Part shown: piece by piece, positions 46,851 to 58,253 of the stretch
Layout: each line of letters begins with the position of its first letter
Position numbering within the stretch: position 1 is the stretch's first letter
Assembly (NCBI GenBank): GCA_026119935.1
Contig: JALRMH010000003.1
Span: 186,001-250,000, forward strand
DNA from: Endothia cerciana
Taxonomy: Eukaryota; Ascomycota; Sordariomycetes; Diaporthales; Cryphonectriaceae
Direction: 5' to 3'
DNA length: 64,000 nucleotides
Position numbers and translations under genes: made by a program
Notes under the pieces: generated by a model
Database searches by the model: none
The model's input: the letters and a program-made list of their open reading frames with translations, nothing else
Told to the model about the DNA's origin: nothing

Positions 46851-47361
46851 GTGATGAGTTGGAGGACAAGTCGGGGTACAATATAGTTACAGGGCGGCTT
46901 GGTGTGACAAAGGTTGTTGAATGCGGAGTTGATTACGAACTACACTTCAACCGAAGCAGATCGCGGCTTGAGACATACATGCTTCGCCTGTTTCTACTGA
47001 TTAATTAAGTCAGCCTCCCACAGCTCATACGCTCCGAATTCCAATGCTGTCTCGTGACACGACCCTGAGATTCGTCTTACATGCGGCTTGAGGCAAAACC
47101 AGGTTCCCTCCGCTTGACCCATATTGCTAATGCTAAGGCTTTCCGCCGTAATTCACCCCGATGAAGGAAAGGAACCCCATTCCCCTAATCACATCATCTT
47201 ATCAGAAGCACGGTGCGGTTGGTGACCCTCATTGCGTCGATACCAGCCCATTCGCAGTAGTAACTTGTTAATTACTTATTAGATCGTACGTGCTATAGGA
47301 GAATTAGGGATTTACAGCGGCCCGCTTGTTGTCCATGTTGCAATACCTGGCCATTCCCGCC
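46851..47361. other. Intergenic, no gene seen
   Basis: About 510 bp, AT-richer, between the convergent peptidase relic and the membrane-protein gene. Confidence 0.4.
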
Positions 47362-48803
47362 TCAGAACCTATGGCCGCGGGCAATTAGATCGATTGGCGT
47401 ATTTTGCAGCGAGTTGTCCGCATATGCCCGCACCGGCGTGGCAGGAAGCTGATGATAATCATGTCCCGTCCCCGGAGCCTCGTGTAATAAACCAAGGCTG
47501 TCGCGCCTTGCCGCCGGCGCCTCATATACACCGGGAAGCTCACCCCTCGAAAGCGTACTCTGGTCCGAGCTCCCTCCGCTGCTGTGTGGCGAAGTCCCTG
47601 GGCGTGGGGGGCCCGGAAACAGGCTCCCTTGTAGTTCCATGACTGGCGAGGCTTGTGGTCCGACGCGACTCGGCCCCGGCAAAAGAACCGGCGATCTTGA
47701 GTGTGCAGCCGCCAAGTTGTACTGATCCTGCGGCATCGCCGTCGGGTGTTGGGGCGCGGGATCCTCGGGCATGTATCCTGTAGCAGGGCCTCGTTCGGGA
47801 TGACCTCCCTTGGCGCGGAATCGCAGGGTCGCCTTTCTTGCAGTCTCACCACGGCTGTGCCTTAGACAGAGGTACAACGTTCCCAGCACCGCCGCGATAC
47901 CCAGCGCCGCCGCACCGATGGCGATTCCCGCCACTGCGCCTGTGGACAGGCTTGAAGCCTGCCTGCCTGTGCCGCCGCCGCCGGCCGAAGCCGACGCACC
48001 CGCGCTGGGTGTAGAAGCAGCGGTCGCGCCTCCACTGCTCGCTGCCCATCCTGTCCCAGCCACAGCTGTTGGAGTTGCCCCGGCGCCGGTGGTTATCAAG
48101 TCGGAGGATCGGTACAGCAGTGCCACCTGTTCTGCGGAGAGGGTGAAGACCGCGATGCCGGACGCGGAGTCGGTGATCAAGTTAACGTTGACCCACTTTA
48201 GATCGACAGGGTTGCTGGGGCCGAAGCTGAATGCTGTTGTAGAGGAGGGACATTCTGAGAGGCCGTTGACCACCACCGTCGGTTCGCCTTGGCTTTGTGT
48301 GCCTTCACACCAGGTGGAGTATATCCCGTACGTTGTGATGGAAAGGCCACTGGGAGAATGAAGGTTATCCAACCGGATCTTTTGAGCTGGGCCTCGAGGA
48401 GGACGTATTGTACGTACGACGGACAGCAGTGCGCAGTTGTCTCCTCGTCTGCCCCCGACGGCGTTCTCACTTCCTGCCATGCCGTGGTCCAGGCACTGGG
48501 GCAGGCGATACCCGGCGAGTACAAATAGGTATTCCCCAGTTCCCCCGGGACCGCAGGGTAGCAAGACTGGCCATCGCTATCACAGACTCCCTCCGGGTAG
48601 AGTGAGACGTAACATGGTACGATCCCCGAGGTGATATCGGTCTGACAATTCGAGAGATAGCTCTTGGTGCAGTGGGACGGAGGCTCGAAGGCGGTTGTCA
48701 GAGGGTTTGGAGTGACCGTCAGAGTTGTGGTCAAGGTCTGCGTGGCCGTCGTGGAGGAGCCCGAAGAGACTATAACATCTGTAGAGGTGAGAGTGATCGG
48801 CAT
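47362..48803 (-). CDS. Cys-rich, Thr-rich single-pass membrane protein, unknown function
   Basis: Predicted surface protein in at least two exons. The 5' part (48803 down to about 48440) is Ser/Thr-rich, then Cys-rich (PPSHCTKSYLSNCQTD, GVCDSDGQSCYP, AHCCPS). The 3' part (about 48385 down to 47362) continues the ectodomain (YGIYSTWCEGTQ, LSECPSSTTAFSFG), then an Ala/Gly/Ser stalk, one TM helix (GAVAGIAIGAAALGIAAVLGTLYLCL) and a Pro/Ser-rich tail ending DLIARGHRF. The join is uncertain. Donors GTACGT or GTACAA give an intron of only 35-39 nt, while GTGAGA upstream gives about 100 nt but removes the CCPS segment. A frameshift is an alternative. No clear signal peptide is seen. This architecture is common among fungal proteins of unknown role. 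Confidence 0.65.
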
Positions 48804-49093
48804 CTTGGGCGGAGAGAGAGCCGGGGTGGGAGGGGCGCGGGGAGAAAGGTATGGGGGGGGGGGGGGGACTCCCGTCAGATTTTCCCGGGGTTGCTCATAA
48901 GATTCTCGGAGAGGCGGGGAGGGAAACAGAGAGGGGAGAAGTGAGTGAGTGCGTGTATATTATGGTAGAGAACGGGGGGGTGGGGGAGAAGGTCTCAGTC
49001 CAGCTACAGGGTAAAGAAGATAAGGATTATATATTTAGGTAGGAACATGGTCTGTTCAGCCAAGATTACCAGGTCTCATCGGCCCCCAAGGGT
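48804..49093. other. Spacer with G run
   Basis: About 290 bp upstream of the membrane-protein gene and downstream of 5-oxoprolinase. It holds a G run near 48855-48867 and purine-rich sequence; no gene is seen. Confidence 0.4.
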
Positions 49094-52000
49094 CTATGAG
49101 GACGCCTCCTGGGCAGCAGAGAAATTATGAAAGCTCCCTGCTGCACGCGGGTATGCATTCCTCCCCTGCGAGGGGCCATCGGTCACCTTTGATACCCCGT
49201 TGACGACTTTGGTCCCGGCTCCGCTTGCTGCCTCATCTAGTGGCACCCCCCAACCACCTCCTCCAGGCGTATGAATCACACAACGGTCACCCGTCTTCAT
49301 GTTGACCTGACCCCTCGAGCCAATGCTGACCCATCTCCCGCCGCCGTCCTCCAGCTTCTGTACCCAGTAGTTGGCGCCGCCCTGCCCAGCCTCCCCGCCG
49401 AGCATCCCGAATGGCCGGTGGACTCTCCTCTCGGTGATGATCCCGAACGTCAGCGGGTAGCGGCATTCCCAGTCCCGGACCACGCCACACCCGCCATTGA
49501 ATTCGCCCCGGCCGCCGCTGCCCTTGCGGATGGAGAACTCGCGCAGCAGCACGGGGTAGCGCTTCTCGATGATTTCGACGTCTGTGGTCCGCGTGTTCGT
49601 CATGTGCACTTGTACTCCCGAGGCGCCGTGCCACGTGGGTCCCGCGCCCTCACCGCCGCAGATAGTCTCGCCGTAGCCGAAGCCAAACCCGCCGCTGTCG
49701 TCTGGCTGGGTGGCCTCGTCGTCTGCGCTGCCCGGCTCGAGGCAGTTGCCGAAGAAGCCGAAGCAGTTCATACATCCTTGGGATGCAGCGGCCGCCTGGA
49801 AGGCTTTGAGGAGGAGGTCCACGAGCCGCTGCGAGGTGAGGGTATTCCCGCAGCAGACCGCAGCCTTGGCTGAGGGGTTGAGGAAGGTGTTCTTGGGGAG
49901 GATGACTCTGGTCGGGGCCAGGCATCCTTGGTTCAGGGGGATGTCGGAGCCGATGAGGAGGCGCAGTGTGTAGATCAGGGCTGAATAGGTGATTGCAGGC
50001 GGGGCGTTCATGTTGGAAAGCATCTCACAGGACGTGCCACTGAAGTCAAGAGTTGCGAAGCCCGTTTCGTCGATGGATATGGAGACTGTCATCATCGAGC
50101 CGTTGTCCAGATAGTCTGTGGCCGTCAGGGGTTTGGATCCAAAACGACGGTACGCCGACCTGAGGTACGCTCGGACAGCCACCTCGGCGTTTTCCTGGAT
50201 CTTCTTCATGTAGAAATGGACGACGGGCCTGCTGTACTCGTTCATAAGAGCCTTGATCAGGTTACTGCCCTTGGTGTTTGCGGCGACCTGGGCCTTCAGG
50301 TCCGACAGGTTGTCGCCTAGGTTTCTGGAGCCGCTGCAGCCAGGGAAATTGCCTGGCTCAAGGAGGATGGCTGTAATGCCCTCTTCATCAAAGTGGCCGT
50401 CCCGCACGAGGAAGAAGGACTTGATCGCTGCACCCTCCTGCCAAAGTTCAACAGAGTCACTGGGGGACCATGATCAGCGTACGCGATGTCACAGTAAGGG
50501 GTTGTGGTTTCAGACTTACGGTGGCATGGAATTGCCTCTGTATCCGCCAATGTTCAGGTGGTGGCCTCTTGAGGCAGTATAGAAACAAATCGTCTTGCCG
50601 TCCTCATCAAAGACAGGTGAGATCACGGTTATGTCTGCCCCCAAGCGTTTGTTAGAATAATGCATGGGCCCGAAGCGAACGACAAGCAGAAAGAATAAGG
50701 AATCGTACCAGGCAGGTGGGTGCCACCGGACTCTGGATGGTTTGATACAAGTACATCACCTGGCCGCAGGTTTCCACGGTGTAGTTGATGTTGATATTTG
50801 ACCGCGTAGCTCATGCTTCCAAGGTGGACCGGCACATGCGGTGCGTTGGCCACGAGCTCGCCGTCCGGACTGAAGATCGCACAAGAGAAGTCCAAACGCT
50901 CCTTGATATTCAGCGAGATGCTGGTTTTCTGGAGTGTCCTGCCCATCTCCTCTGCTATTCCCATGAACCTGTGTCCAAAGATACTGAGCTTGATTGGGTC
51001 GACGACAAGCTCGCCGCTGCCAGTGTCTTGCGATCCCTCTTGGGCTAAATCGATGACAACATGGGATGTAAGGACCTTGGCCTGCGCTCCAGGTACAACG
51101 ATGATGGTTTGTGTGTTGTCGATGATTATCGCAGGCCCGGAGATCATTGTTCCTGGCCCAAGTTTATCGAGTCGAAAGACTCTGGTTTGTTGACGTCCGC
51201 CATTTGCGAAATAGACTTCTTCCTGCCAGGTTGTCAGCTATCTAGGCATCTAATCGGAATTGAGGTAGAGCGTTACTCACCAGCATCTCGACATTTTTAA
51301 CCTGAGTTTGGAAGTCGAGTTCCTTCAGCTCGTGTATCAAGGTGTCATTGTCCTTGGTGATCTCTCCACTCTTTCCAACTCCACGGACCCGGACGTCGTC
51401 AACTAAGACCTTCCTTGATCGGGGGAAAGTAAAGGACAGTTCCCGATAATGATCCCTCTCGAGAGCAGATAGCCAATCACCATCTGCGGGTCGTAGGATC
51501 ATGAAGTTGGTGTCGGTGCCGTGGTAGCGCAGGTTCAAGTATTCCTCATGTACGATGGACGAGGAGGGAATTCCCTGAGCAAGCAAGCCTTCAGACGCCC
51601 TCTGCCTAAGAACACCGAACTTCTCTTCCAATCGAGTTAATGCATCTTCCGCCAAGGTCTCCGAACTAGGTTCCCTTGCCTCTTGTACGACCTCTGCAAG
51701 AGCCATCCCATAGGCCGATAGTATGCTCGAGTATTTGTGGATGACGACCCGGCGAATGCCTAACTTGGCTGCAATCTCACAGGCGTGCTGTCCCCCAGCG
51801 CCGCCAAAGGTAGCCAGGTTGTGCTGGCCGGTCTCGAATCCTCGAGCCTCGGTCAGGGCTCGGATTGGCCGGCACATTGACTCGTTTGCGACGTCGACGA
51901 AGCCATAGGCGACTTCCTCTAGTGTCATTGATCGGCCTGTATCGGCATTGATCTGGGCCGTGATCACCTTGAACTTCTCTGCCACGATATCTGAATCAAG

Positions 52001-53616
52001 TGGGAGGTTCTCATCGGGACCGAAGATAGATGGGAAGTATTCAGGAACCAGTCGCCCGAGGCTGTTAGGTGTCAGTCACAAGTCCTTACATTATGGGGAT
52101 ATAAATTCGACTGACAAGAGATTGGCGTCCGTGACTGTCAGTGGGCCTCCTTTGCGATAGGAGGCGGGGCCTGGATGCGCTCCAGCACTCTGTATAAAAT
52201 CGTCAGTGGCTATGTTTTAGTTTCATTGGAGGTCTGAGCTTGGGAAGAAGCGGTCGAGCGCACCTCTGGGCCAACCTTGAACATCCCGTTTTCCCAGAAG
52301 AGCATGCTCCCACCGCCGGCGGCAACGGTGTTGATATCCAGCTGAGGACTCTGGATCGATACACCAGCCGTTACCGTCTCAAAGACGTGCTCGAAAGACC
52401 CGCCGTACCGACTGACGTCCGTCGATGTGCCGCCCATGTCAAAACCAACAATGGGAGACCGGCCGTCGTAGGAGGTCCGGGCATGCCCAACGACACCACC
52501 TGGGTATGCGCATTAGCAATGGATTAACCGAACTGACAGTTTTGGAAGGCCTACGCACCCGCAGGACCACTCAGGATGCCTCGAAGACCACTGAAATTCT
52601 TGTGACTAACAAGCCCACCGTCGCTCTGCATGAACTCGCAGGAGACGCCGTCGAGGTTGCCGCCGTCAAACCCTCGGGCAAAGCCGTTCACATATTGGAC
52701 GATCTCTGGCGTCAGATAGGCATCTGCCGAAGCTGAGCTGCCACGGGATATCATCTTGATCATGTTTGCACCGACCTCCGATGAGATCGAGACATGATTG
52801 AAGCCAATGCCCCTGGCAATCTCGGCAATCCTCTCTTCATGCTTGGGATACAGGTACGAGTGTACGAGACAGACCGCCACAGTGTCAATACCTTTAGCCT
52901 TCAAGGCTACGAGCTTTCCCGTGACTTCTTCTTCGTTCAAAGGCTGTATGATGCGCAATATGTCCCCGGTAATCCCCTTGACAAAAAGACCAGGGGACTC
53001 CTTTGGGGCTGGACGGGAGTTTGTCACGTCTTCGTCAAAACACTCCACGGTGATTCGCTCTGAAACTTCGACGACCTCCTCGTAAAGAAGTTCCGGCTTT
53101 CTTATGCCTAGTTCGAAGAGTTTTGGCCTGGACTGATGCCCAATCTCAATGAGATCACCGAAGCCCTGGCTCACTATGAACGCATGGCGCCTCCCTTTTC
53201 TCTCGAGTAAGGCTGTTCCAGAGACCATTTTAATTTCATATTCCCATCTGTGGGACGTTTAGACATGGACAACCTACCATTCGTCGCAACTGTCGTACCC
53301 ATGCGGATGGAATGGATGAGATCCTTCGGTATGGGACTACGACGGCTGATCATCTGCCCAGAGACGGTCTCCAGAACCCGTCGAATCCCCTCGGAGGGCG
53401 CGTCATCGTAGTTGTCTGGGTCGACTGAAAGAAGCTTCAAAACAATATCCTTCTGTCCTGGAACCGAAGCCCAGACATCCGTGAAGGTACCACCACGATC
53501 TAAACCCAGCTGTAAGCCGCAGGTCACCAAAGGAGCCGCATTACAAGGCGCATACCTATGGCGAATTTGATGCCCTTGGCCGGCACGGAGACCACGCTTG
53601 CATGCTCCCCCATCAT
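49094..53616 (-). CDS. OXP1: 5-oxoprolinase (ATP-hydrolysing)
   Basis: Cytosolic enzyme converting 5-oxo-L-proline plus ATP to L-glutamate, a step of glutathione and pyroglutamate turnover. Nine exons, all phase-consistent: 53556-53616, 53278-53499, 52559-53212, 52264-52499, 52116-52189, 51281-52061, 50709-51222, 50520-50634 and 49094-50459; 1340 residues, the family length. The HyuA part starts KGIKFAIDRGGTFTDVW and includes GTTVATNALLERKG, the second phosphate loop FDMGGTSTDVS, and NLFLGRLVPEYFP joined across intron 5. The HyuB part has DFSCAIFSPDGELVANAPHV, LVSNHPESGGTHLPD, NAPPAITYSALIYTLRLLIG and the C-terminal HTPGGGGWGVP. Start is the first of two tandem ATGs. It faces the MFS transporter across a shared promoter. 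No defects were found. Confidence 0.93.
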
Positions 53617-53813
53617 GTTGCTCGAGGTTCACGGATCCGGGTTATATAGCAAACAAAGACTGAGCTGCCGCTGTGGCATGTAATTACCCTTTGCTAGTTG
53701 ATGCACGGGTATGGCACGCCATTTATGTAAGACTTTGTAAACGCAAAGATATACTACAAAGCTAGTGTTCGATATTTCTCGGCCACTATGCTCCTATCCC
53801 GTGGTCGCTGCAG

Positions 53814-53829
53814 TACCGCCCGCGCGGTA
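53814..53829. promoter_or_regulatory. Palindrome TACCGC-N4-GCGGTA
   Basis: Perfect 6-bp arms around a 4-bp spacer, containing CCG-N6-CGG. It lies about 200 bp upstream of 5-oxoprolinase. Zn2Cys6 dimers bind paired CGG triplets, so this is a candidate operator for the neighbouring regulator. Binding is inferred only. Confidence 0.45.
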
Positions 53830-53912
53830 TTCGCGACCGGCTCCTCGATTCGAGCTGCCCGTACTACGAGATGACATCTATGTTTCACCTCATGCACTAT
53901 AGTGGCCCGGGC

Positions 53913-53919
53913 AGATAAG
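53913..53919 (+). promoter_or_regulatory. AGATAAG GATA-factor site
   Basis: Matches the HGATAR consensus of AreA/NIT2-type nitrogen regulators. Confidence 0.4.
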
Positions 53920-54081
53920 GGTCGCGATCGGGGATTGGATACCCTTTGCCATTCCAGACCTGCACTATGCTGCATTTCTGCGTCTGGAGGACGCTGGACT
54001 GGCCGGCATCCGGCACTTCATTCAATGTTGGCTGCCGGGAATGATCCCCGGCCTATTCAGGCGCACAGGAATTTAGAGTAC

Positions 54082-54088
54082 AGATAAG
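54082..54088 (+). promoter_or_regulatory. AGATAAG GATA-factor site
   Basis: A second identical heptamer in the same divergent promoter. Confidence 0.4.
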
Positions 54089-54361
54089 AAGAGACCGATC
54101 CCTGTCAACACTGAGTTTATCAGGGAGGCGACGTCGATTCGGACTTCCCTGGGAAGCGTCCTTTATCAATATTGAGGCCCCGGGGCTCCCAAGGCTGGTA
54201 TCATGGTCCTAATCTCTATCTTTAATCAGGGCAATGAGGCATCGGCGGCGATCGTGAGCAGGCCTCACAATTGCGGTGATTATATCGCTGCGTAAGGGAC
54301 TTGAGGAGCGCGCGGCACATGCAAGGGAGGATTGGTTGCCTTGATATTATCAGAAGCCCAC

Positions 54362-54368
54362 CTTATCT
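54362..54368 (-). promoter_or_regulatory. CTTATCT (AGATAAG on minus strand)
   Basis: A third heptamer, in inverted orientation, about 200 bp upstream of the transporter start. Confidence 0.4.
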
Positions 54369-54566
54369 TGTTTGATATGTCCATCACCCATCATCTCCTT
54401 GGAGGACTGCAGCCCCTGGGCAGATAGATATGTGCCACGCAAGTTTCCCCGAGTATAATATCTAGACCATACCTGCATATCTCCACAAAGCCATTGCTAC
54501 TTTGATCCTGCAAAGGCAAGATCCGTCCCGACATCATCCATTCTTACGATCAGAGTATTATTGCTC

Positions 54567-56400
54567 ATGAACATGGATCCCTCTTCGCACGGCTCTACGG
54601 ACGTTCCAACAAGCGTGCCTCCAGACAAAAAGGATACTGCAATCCGTCCTGTAACGTCCCAAGGCCACGGCGAAATACAAGATGACACGAAGAGACAGCT
54701 CCACGAGGACAACGTTGACGAAGCCGCAAGATATCTGGCCGACGCTCGTGCCGAGCAATATTCGCCCTTGACGCCGGAAAGGGAGAAACGACTCCGAAAG
54801 AAGATCGACTCTTGGATGATTCCCTTGGTAAGAAGAGCCTGTTGCCGTGAGCACCGAGAAGGAACAACCGGCATGAATTTACTGACGATCATGCGACGTA
54901 GCTTCTATTTACCGCCACCCTCGGAGCCGTAGACAAAGTCGAAATCGGGACTGCTTCGCTGTACGGATTTCAGACCGATAATCATATGCATGGGCAGCAA
55001 TACAGCTGGCTTGGGAGTATCCTTCCTCTTGGTGTACGTGCACTGGGCTTTTGACATCCAGGGGAAGAGCTAATAGGAAGACAGCAACTCTGCGGATACG
55101 TTGTAACAACGTGGCTCGTCCACAGAGTCCCACCAGGAAAGCTTCTATGCACTGCTTCCTTGCTATGGTCTATACTTACTACCCTGTATGCGGCTTGCCA
55201 CTCTTGGGCAGGTTTCATGGCACTTCGATTCTTCATGGGCCTCGTGGAGTCGGCTATTACTCCAAGCCTGACCATGCTTGTGGTCAGCTTCTATAAGAAA
55301 GAGGAACAGCCTCAGAGAAACGCCAGTGAGATTGAAGCCAAAGGAGTCGGTGATATTCAACGACGTGTAAGCTAACCATATCCTCAGTTATCTTTGCCTA
55401 CTTCTCCTCGATATTCAACGGCTTTTTTGCTTGGGTAGTGGGCTATATTCCTGACTCAGCGCCACTAAAGAAGTGGCAATATCTCTACCTGATCACGGGC
55501 TCTATCAACGTCCTATACTCGCTCTTTCTCTGTGTCTTCCTTCCAGACAGCCCTATGAATGCTCGGTTTCTCACGGCAGAGGAGAGGTACTGGGCTGTGG
55601 AGCGACTCGCGTCAAACAGGACTGGTATTTCCAACAAGGTGTGGAAGTGGGAGCAAGTCTGGGAGGCGCTCGGGGACTTGAGGATCTGGCTGATATTCTT
55701 GTTCAATATCGCCATCAATATTCCCAACGGTGGTCTACAGACCTTCGGCACCATAATTATTTCCGACCTTGGTTTCAGCAACCTCAACGCCAGCTTGCTC
55801 ACCATGCCCTTTGGCGTTTTGGCAACTTCCAGCGCCTGGTTCTTCAGCTACATCGCCAGCAGGTCTAACAGAAGGACAATTGTTGCTTGTGTCTCGCTGT
55901 TGTTGCCCATCCTCGGCACAGCACTCGTCTACGGGCTACCACGGTCGAACGTGGCAGGACAACTGGTTGGCCTGTATTTCATGTACTTCTACTGGCGTGA
56001 GTACGGACCCAGGTTCCCTTGAACATTTTCGTGGTTTGGCTGATACACTTTCTTAGCACCCTACGTGGTCGGGATCTCCCTACCTCAGGCCAATACAGCT
56101 GGCCAGACAAAGAAGTCGATAGCCTTCAGTCTCGTGACTATAGGTTACGCCGCCGGAAACCTGATTGGGCCCCAGACTTTCGTTTCCGGCCAGGCTCCTA
56201 AGTATACAGGCGGCGTCATTGCGATGCTGGTTTCGTACTGCATTTCCATATCACTTCTTCTGTTGTATTTCGCCGTGGTTGCTGTGGAGAATAAGAGAAG
56301 GGATAAGAGGTATGGCAAGCCGGAAGGAATTCATAACGTGGTGGAGGGTTTCGCTGATATCACGGACAAGAAGCAGGAAAACTTCCGATACACTCATTAG
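54567..56400 (+). CDS. Dal5-like MFS transporter (anion:cation symporter family)
   Basis: Plasma-membrane permease of the allantoate/vitamin/nicotinate type, likely importing a small carboxylated nitrogen compound. Five exons: 54567-54827, 54902-55033, 55085-55325, 55388-55996 and 56057-56400; 528 residues, the family length. A long acidic N-terminus contains the family segment RLRKKIDSWMIPL before TM1 (LLFTATLGAVDKVEIGTASL). Other blocks include QYSWLGSILPLGQLCGYVVT, FMALRFFMGLVESAITPSL, the ...FLPDSPMNARFLTAEERYWA central loop, DLRIWLIFLFNIAINIPNGG and GNLIGPQTFVSGQAPKYTGG. The tail ends ENFRYTH. All intron phases agree, and introns are short (51-74 bp). It is divergent from 5-oxoprolinase, which suggests co-regulation and a related substrate. 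Confidence 0.92.
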
Positions 56401-56518
56401 GCGTGCTGTTAGATGTACCATTGTTATTTCCTCGGCCGTTCACGTTGTATCAACATAGATTTAGCGACAACAGAAGTGCCAGTTGAGCCGCGCCGTCACG
56501 TAGACCTTTCCGCATTTA

Positions 56519-58253
56519 TTAAGCAAGACTGATATTACTGTGTCTGCCTTCCAGGATTGACCAGCCTCTCGCAGCATCTGTTGGGCTCAGGTCTCTAGCT
56601 TTCCACACATCTTCTATGAGGAAGCGGGCCTTCCTGACGCATCCAAGCTGACGCGTCTGTTGGAGAGCATCCAGGGTCCTTAGCACGAGCATGCGATCTT
56701 CGTCTGAGTCGGGTCGGACCCCAAGAGTACCAACAATGAAGAGGGGCCAAAGAAGGGTATTCGTTCTCAGAGAAACACGGGGTACAAGCTGCAGAATCTC
56801 CTCCGTCAGTCGACCCATGTGGCTCTCGTGTGGCCCGGACTCATCCACCCTGGCGTAAAAATACATCAAGGCGGCGAGGCGTTTGACTCCCGAAATGTGC
56901 CGTTCTTCCCCACCTGGCTCCTCGGATCTGCCGTCCTTCTGAGAGGAGCCTTGGTATAGCTGCCTTTCGAGCATGTGTCTCTGATGCTCATACGTTTTCG
57001 TGCGAGAAGCGACACTTGAGTTTTCGCCCGGCGTCATAGCCTTTTCTTGGTGATAGAAAGCAGACGACTTCGAATCTGCAAGGCTCGTGATGCTTGAAAT
57101 GAGACGAAGAAGCGATTTGGAACACCCGGTTAGGGCGTGCACATAGTGCTCGTCGGTAGAACCAAGCAGAGCTGAGCAATCGGGAAGCACAGATTTTGAC
57201 CCCCACGCCGTTGCAGCAAGTACGTTGTGGCCTGTGAGCCAAGTCGTGGCGAAATGGTAGATATCTGGACTCGCGAATTTCAGGCTTGCGTGAGAGACCA
57301 ATAATCTCTGTCCGTAGTTCACATGTACGATCCACGAAGGTGAGCAGCTTTGAAGTATCTTGGCTGGCATCAGCAAGAAATCCCTGACTGGCGTCCCTTG
57401 ACAAAGAAGAAGAAAGAAAAAAAAAGGAATTAAAAAATTCCGGGTAGGTTTGAAGACAGGAGGGGAGACTGACCTCAAGGAATCCCATCATCACAGTGGT
57501 GATGATGGTTTCTTCTGGGGTTCGTCGACTTTCAGCAAGATAAGTTATCAGTGATCTCAGGGCAAGCCCACGGAATTCCGCTTCCTCCTCGCCTTGCCCA
57601 AGATTGTGCAGCTGGCTTGCTGCCACTGCCATGATGACTCTAAACAGTGGACCGGAAGGTGACCTGGCGGCGATCCGCAACACGACATCATGGTAGGGAT
57701 TTAGTCCGGTGCTCACGGTACACTTGGGCGCAATGAAGTTGGCGAAGTAGTCCCACAGCCGTGCTTCCTTACTCGATATCTTGATGGGCAGAATCCCCAC
57801 TGGGACTGAGGGTGGACTGGGGGCTTCGCAAAGCGGATAGCTTCTGGCCGTCGTGGGTTCTAGTCTGACCGAGTCTCTCCTATTGTCGGCGGGACTTCCG
57901 AAATCTTGCAGCGTCGTACCCAGGAACATCCAGCCATGGACATGCACACGGGGCTCATCCACTGGCCCCACCACCACCGTTCCTCTTCTCGGTTCCGGGC
58001 ACGACGGTTTTTGCCAAGTGAGCCGGAGGCCATAGCCACAGTTCAGGCCCAGTCTCCGGCAATGGCTGCAGACCGGTCGTTGCTCTGGGCACTTGACGCG
58101 ACGCTCTGGTGCTCATCAGCGAAGCGGCACATTGATGAGAAACCTGGGCAGACACCAAGGGAGGATCTACGGACCTCGACATCTCCAACAACCGCTCCGG
58201 ACCCGCGTCTCGCCGCCGGCGCGCTGCCTGGGCCCCTCTTGCCTAGCTGCCAT
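56519..58253 (-). CDS. Zn2Cys6 transcription factor
   Basis: Predicted nuclear, pathway-type regulator. Three exons: 58175-58253, 57474-58105 and 56519-57358; 516 residues. Exon 1 ends within the zinc cluster, giving SGCWRCRERRVKCPEQRPVC then SHCRRLGLNC, with ligands Cys22, 25, 32, 39, 42 and 49 in perfect C-X2-C-X6-C-X6-C-X2-C-X6-C spacing. The body has FIAPKCTVSTGLNPYHDVVL, FRVIMAVAASQLHNLG and, across the second intron, GFLE|ILQSCSPSWIVHVNYGQ. This resembles the Fungal_trans_2 regulatory domain. Intron 1 is 69 bp with a GTCCGT donor and intron 2 is 115 bp; both restore frame. It converges with the transporter (118 bp between stops) and diverges from the oxidase fragment, consistent with control of this block. 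Confidence 0.88.

Larger units (their letters stand above)
53617..54566. promoter_or_regulatory. Divergent promoter, 5-oxoprolinase / MFS transporter
   Basis: A 950-bp intergenic region between two divergent starts. It carries three AGATAAG/CTTATCT elements and one CCG-N6-CGG palindrome, listed separately. No gene is seen. Confidence 0.6.

Noticed and set aside
53500..53555. Frameshift in 5-oxoprolinase intron 1
   Set aside because: The first AG gives a wrong phase, but the next acceptor (TTTAG) gives AIDRGGTFTD in frame, so no defect exists.
57359..57473. Frameshift in the Zn2Cys6 factor at the second intron
   Set aside because: Early acceptors mismatch phase, but splicing to GCCAAG|ATA restores frame and a conserved FLEI-type junction.
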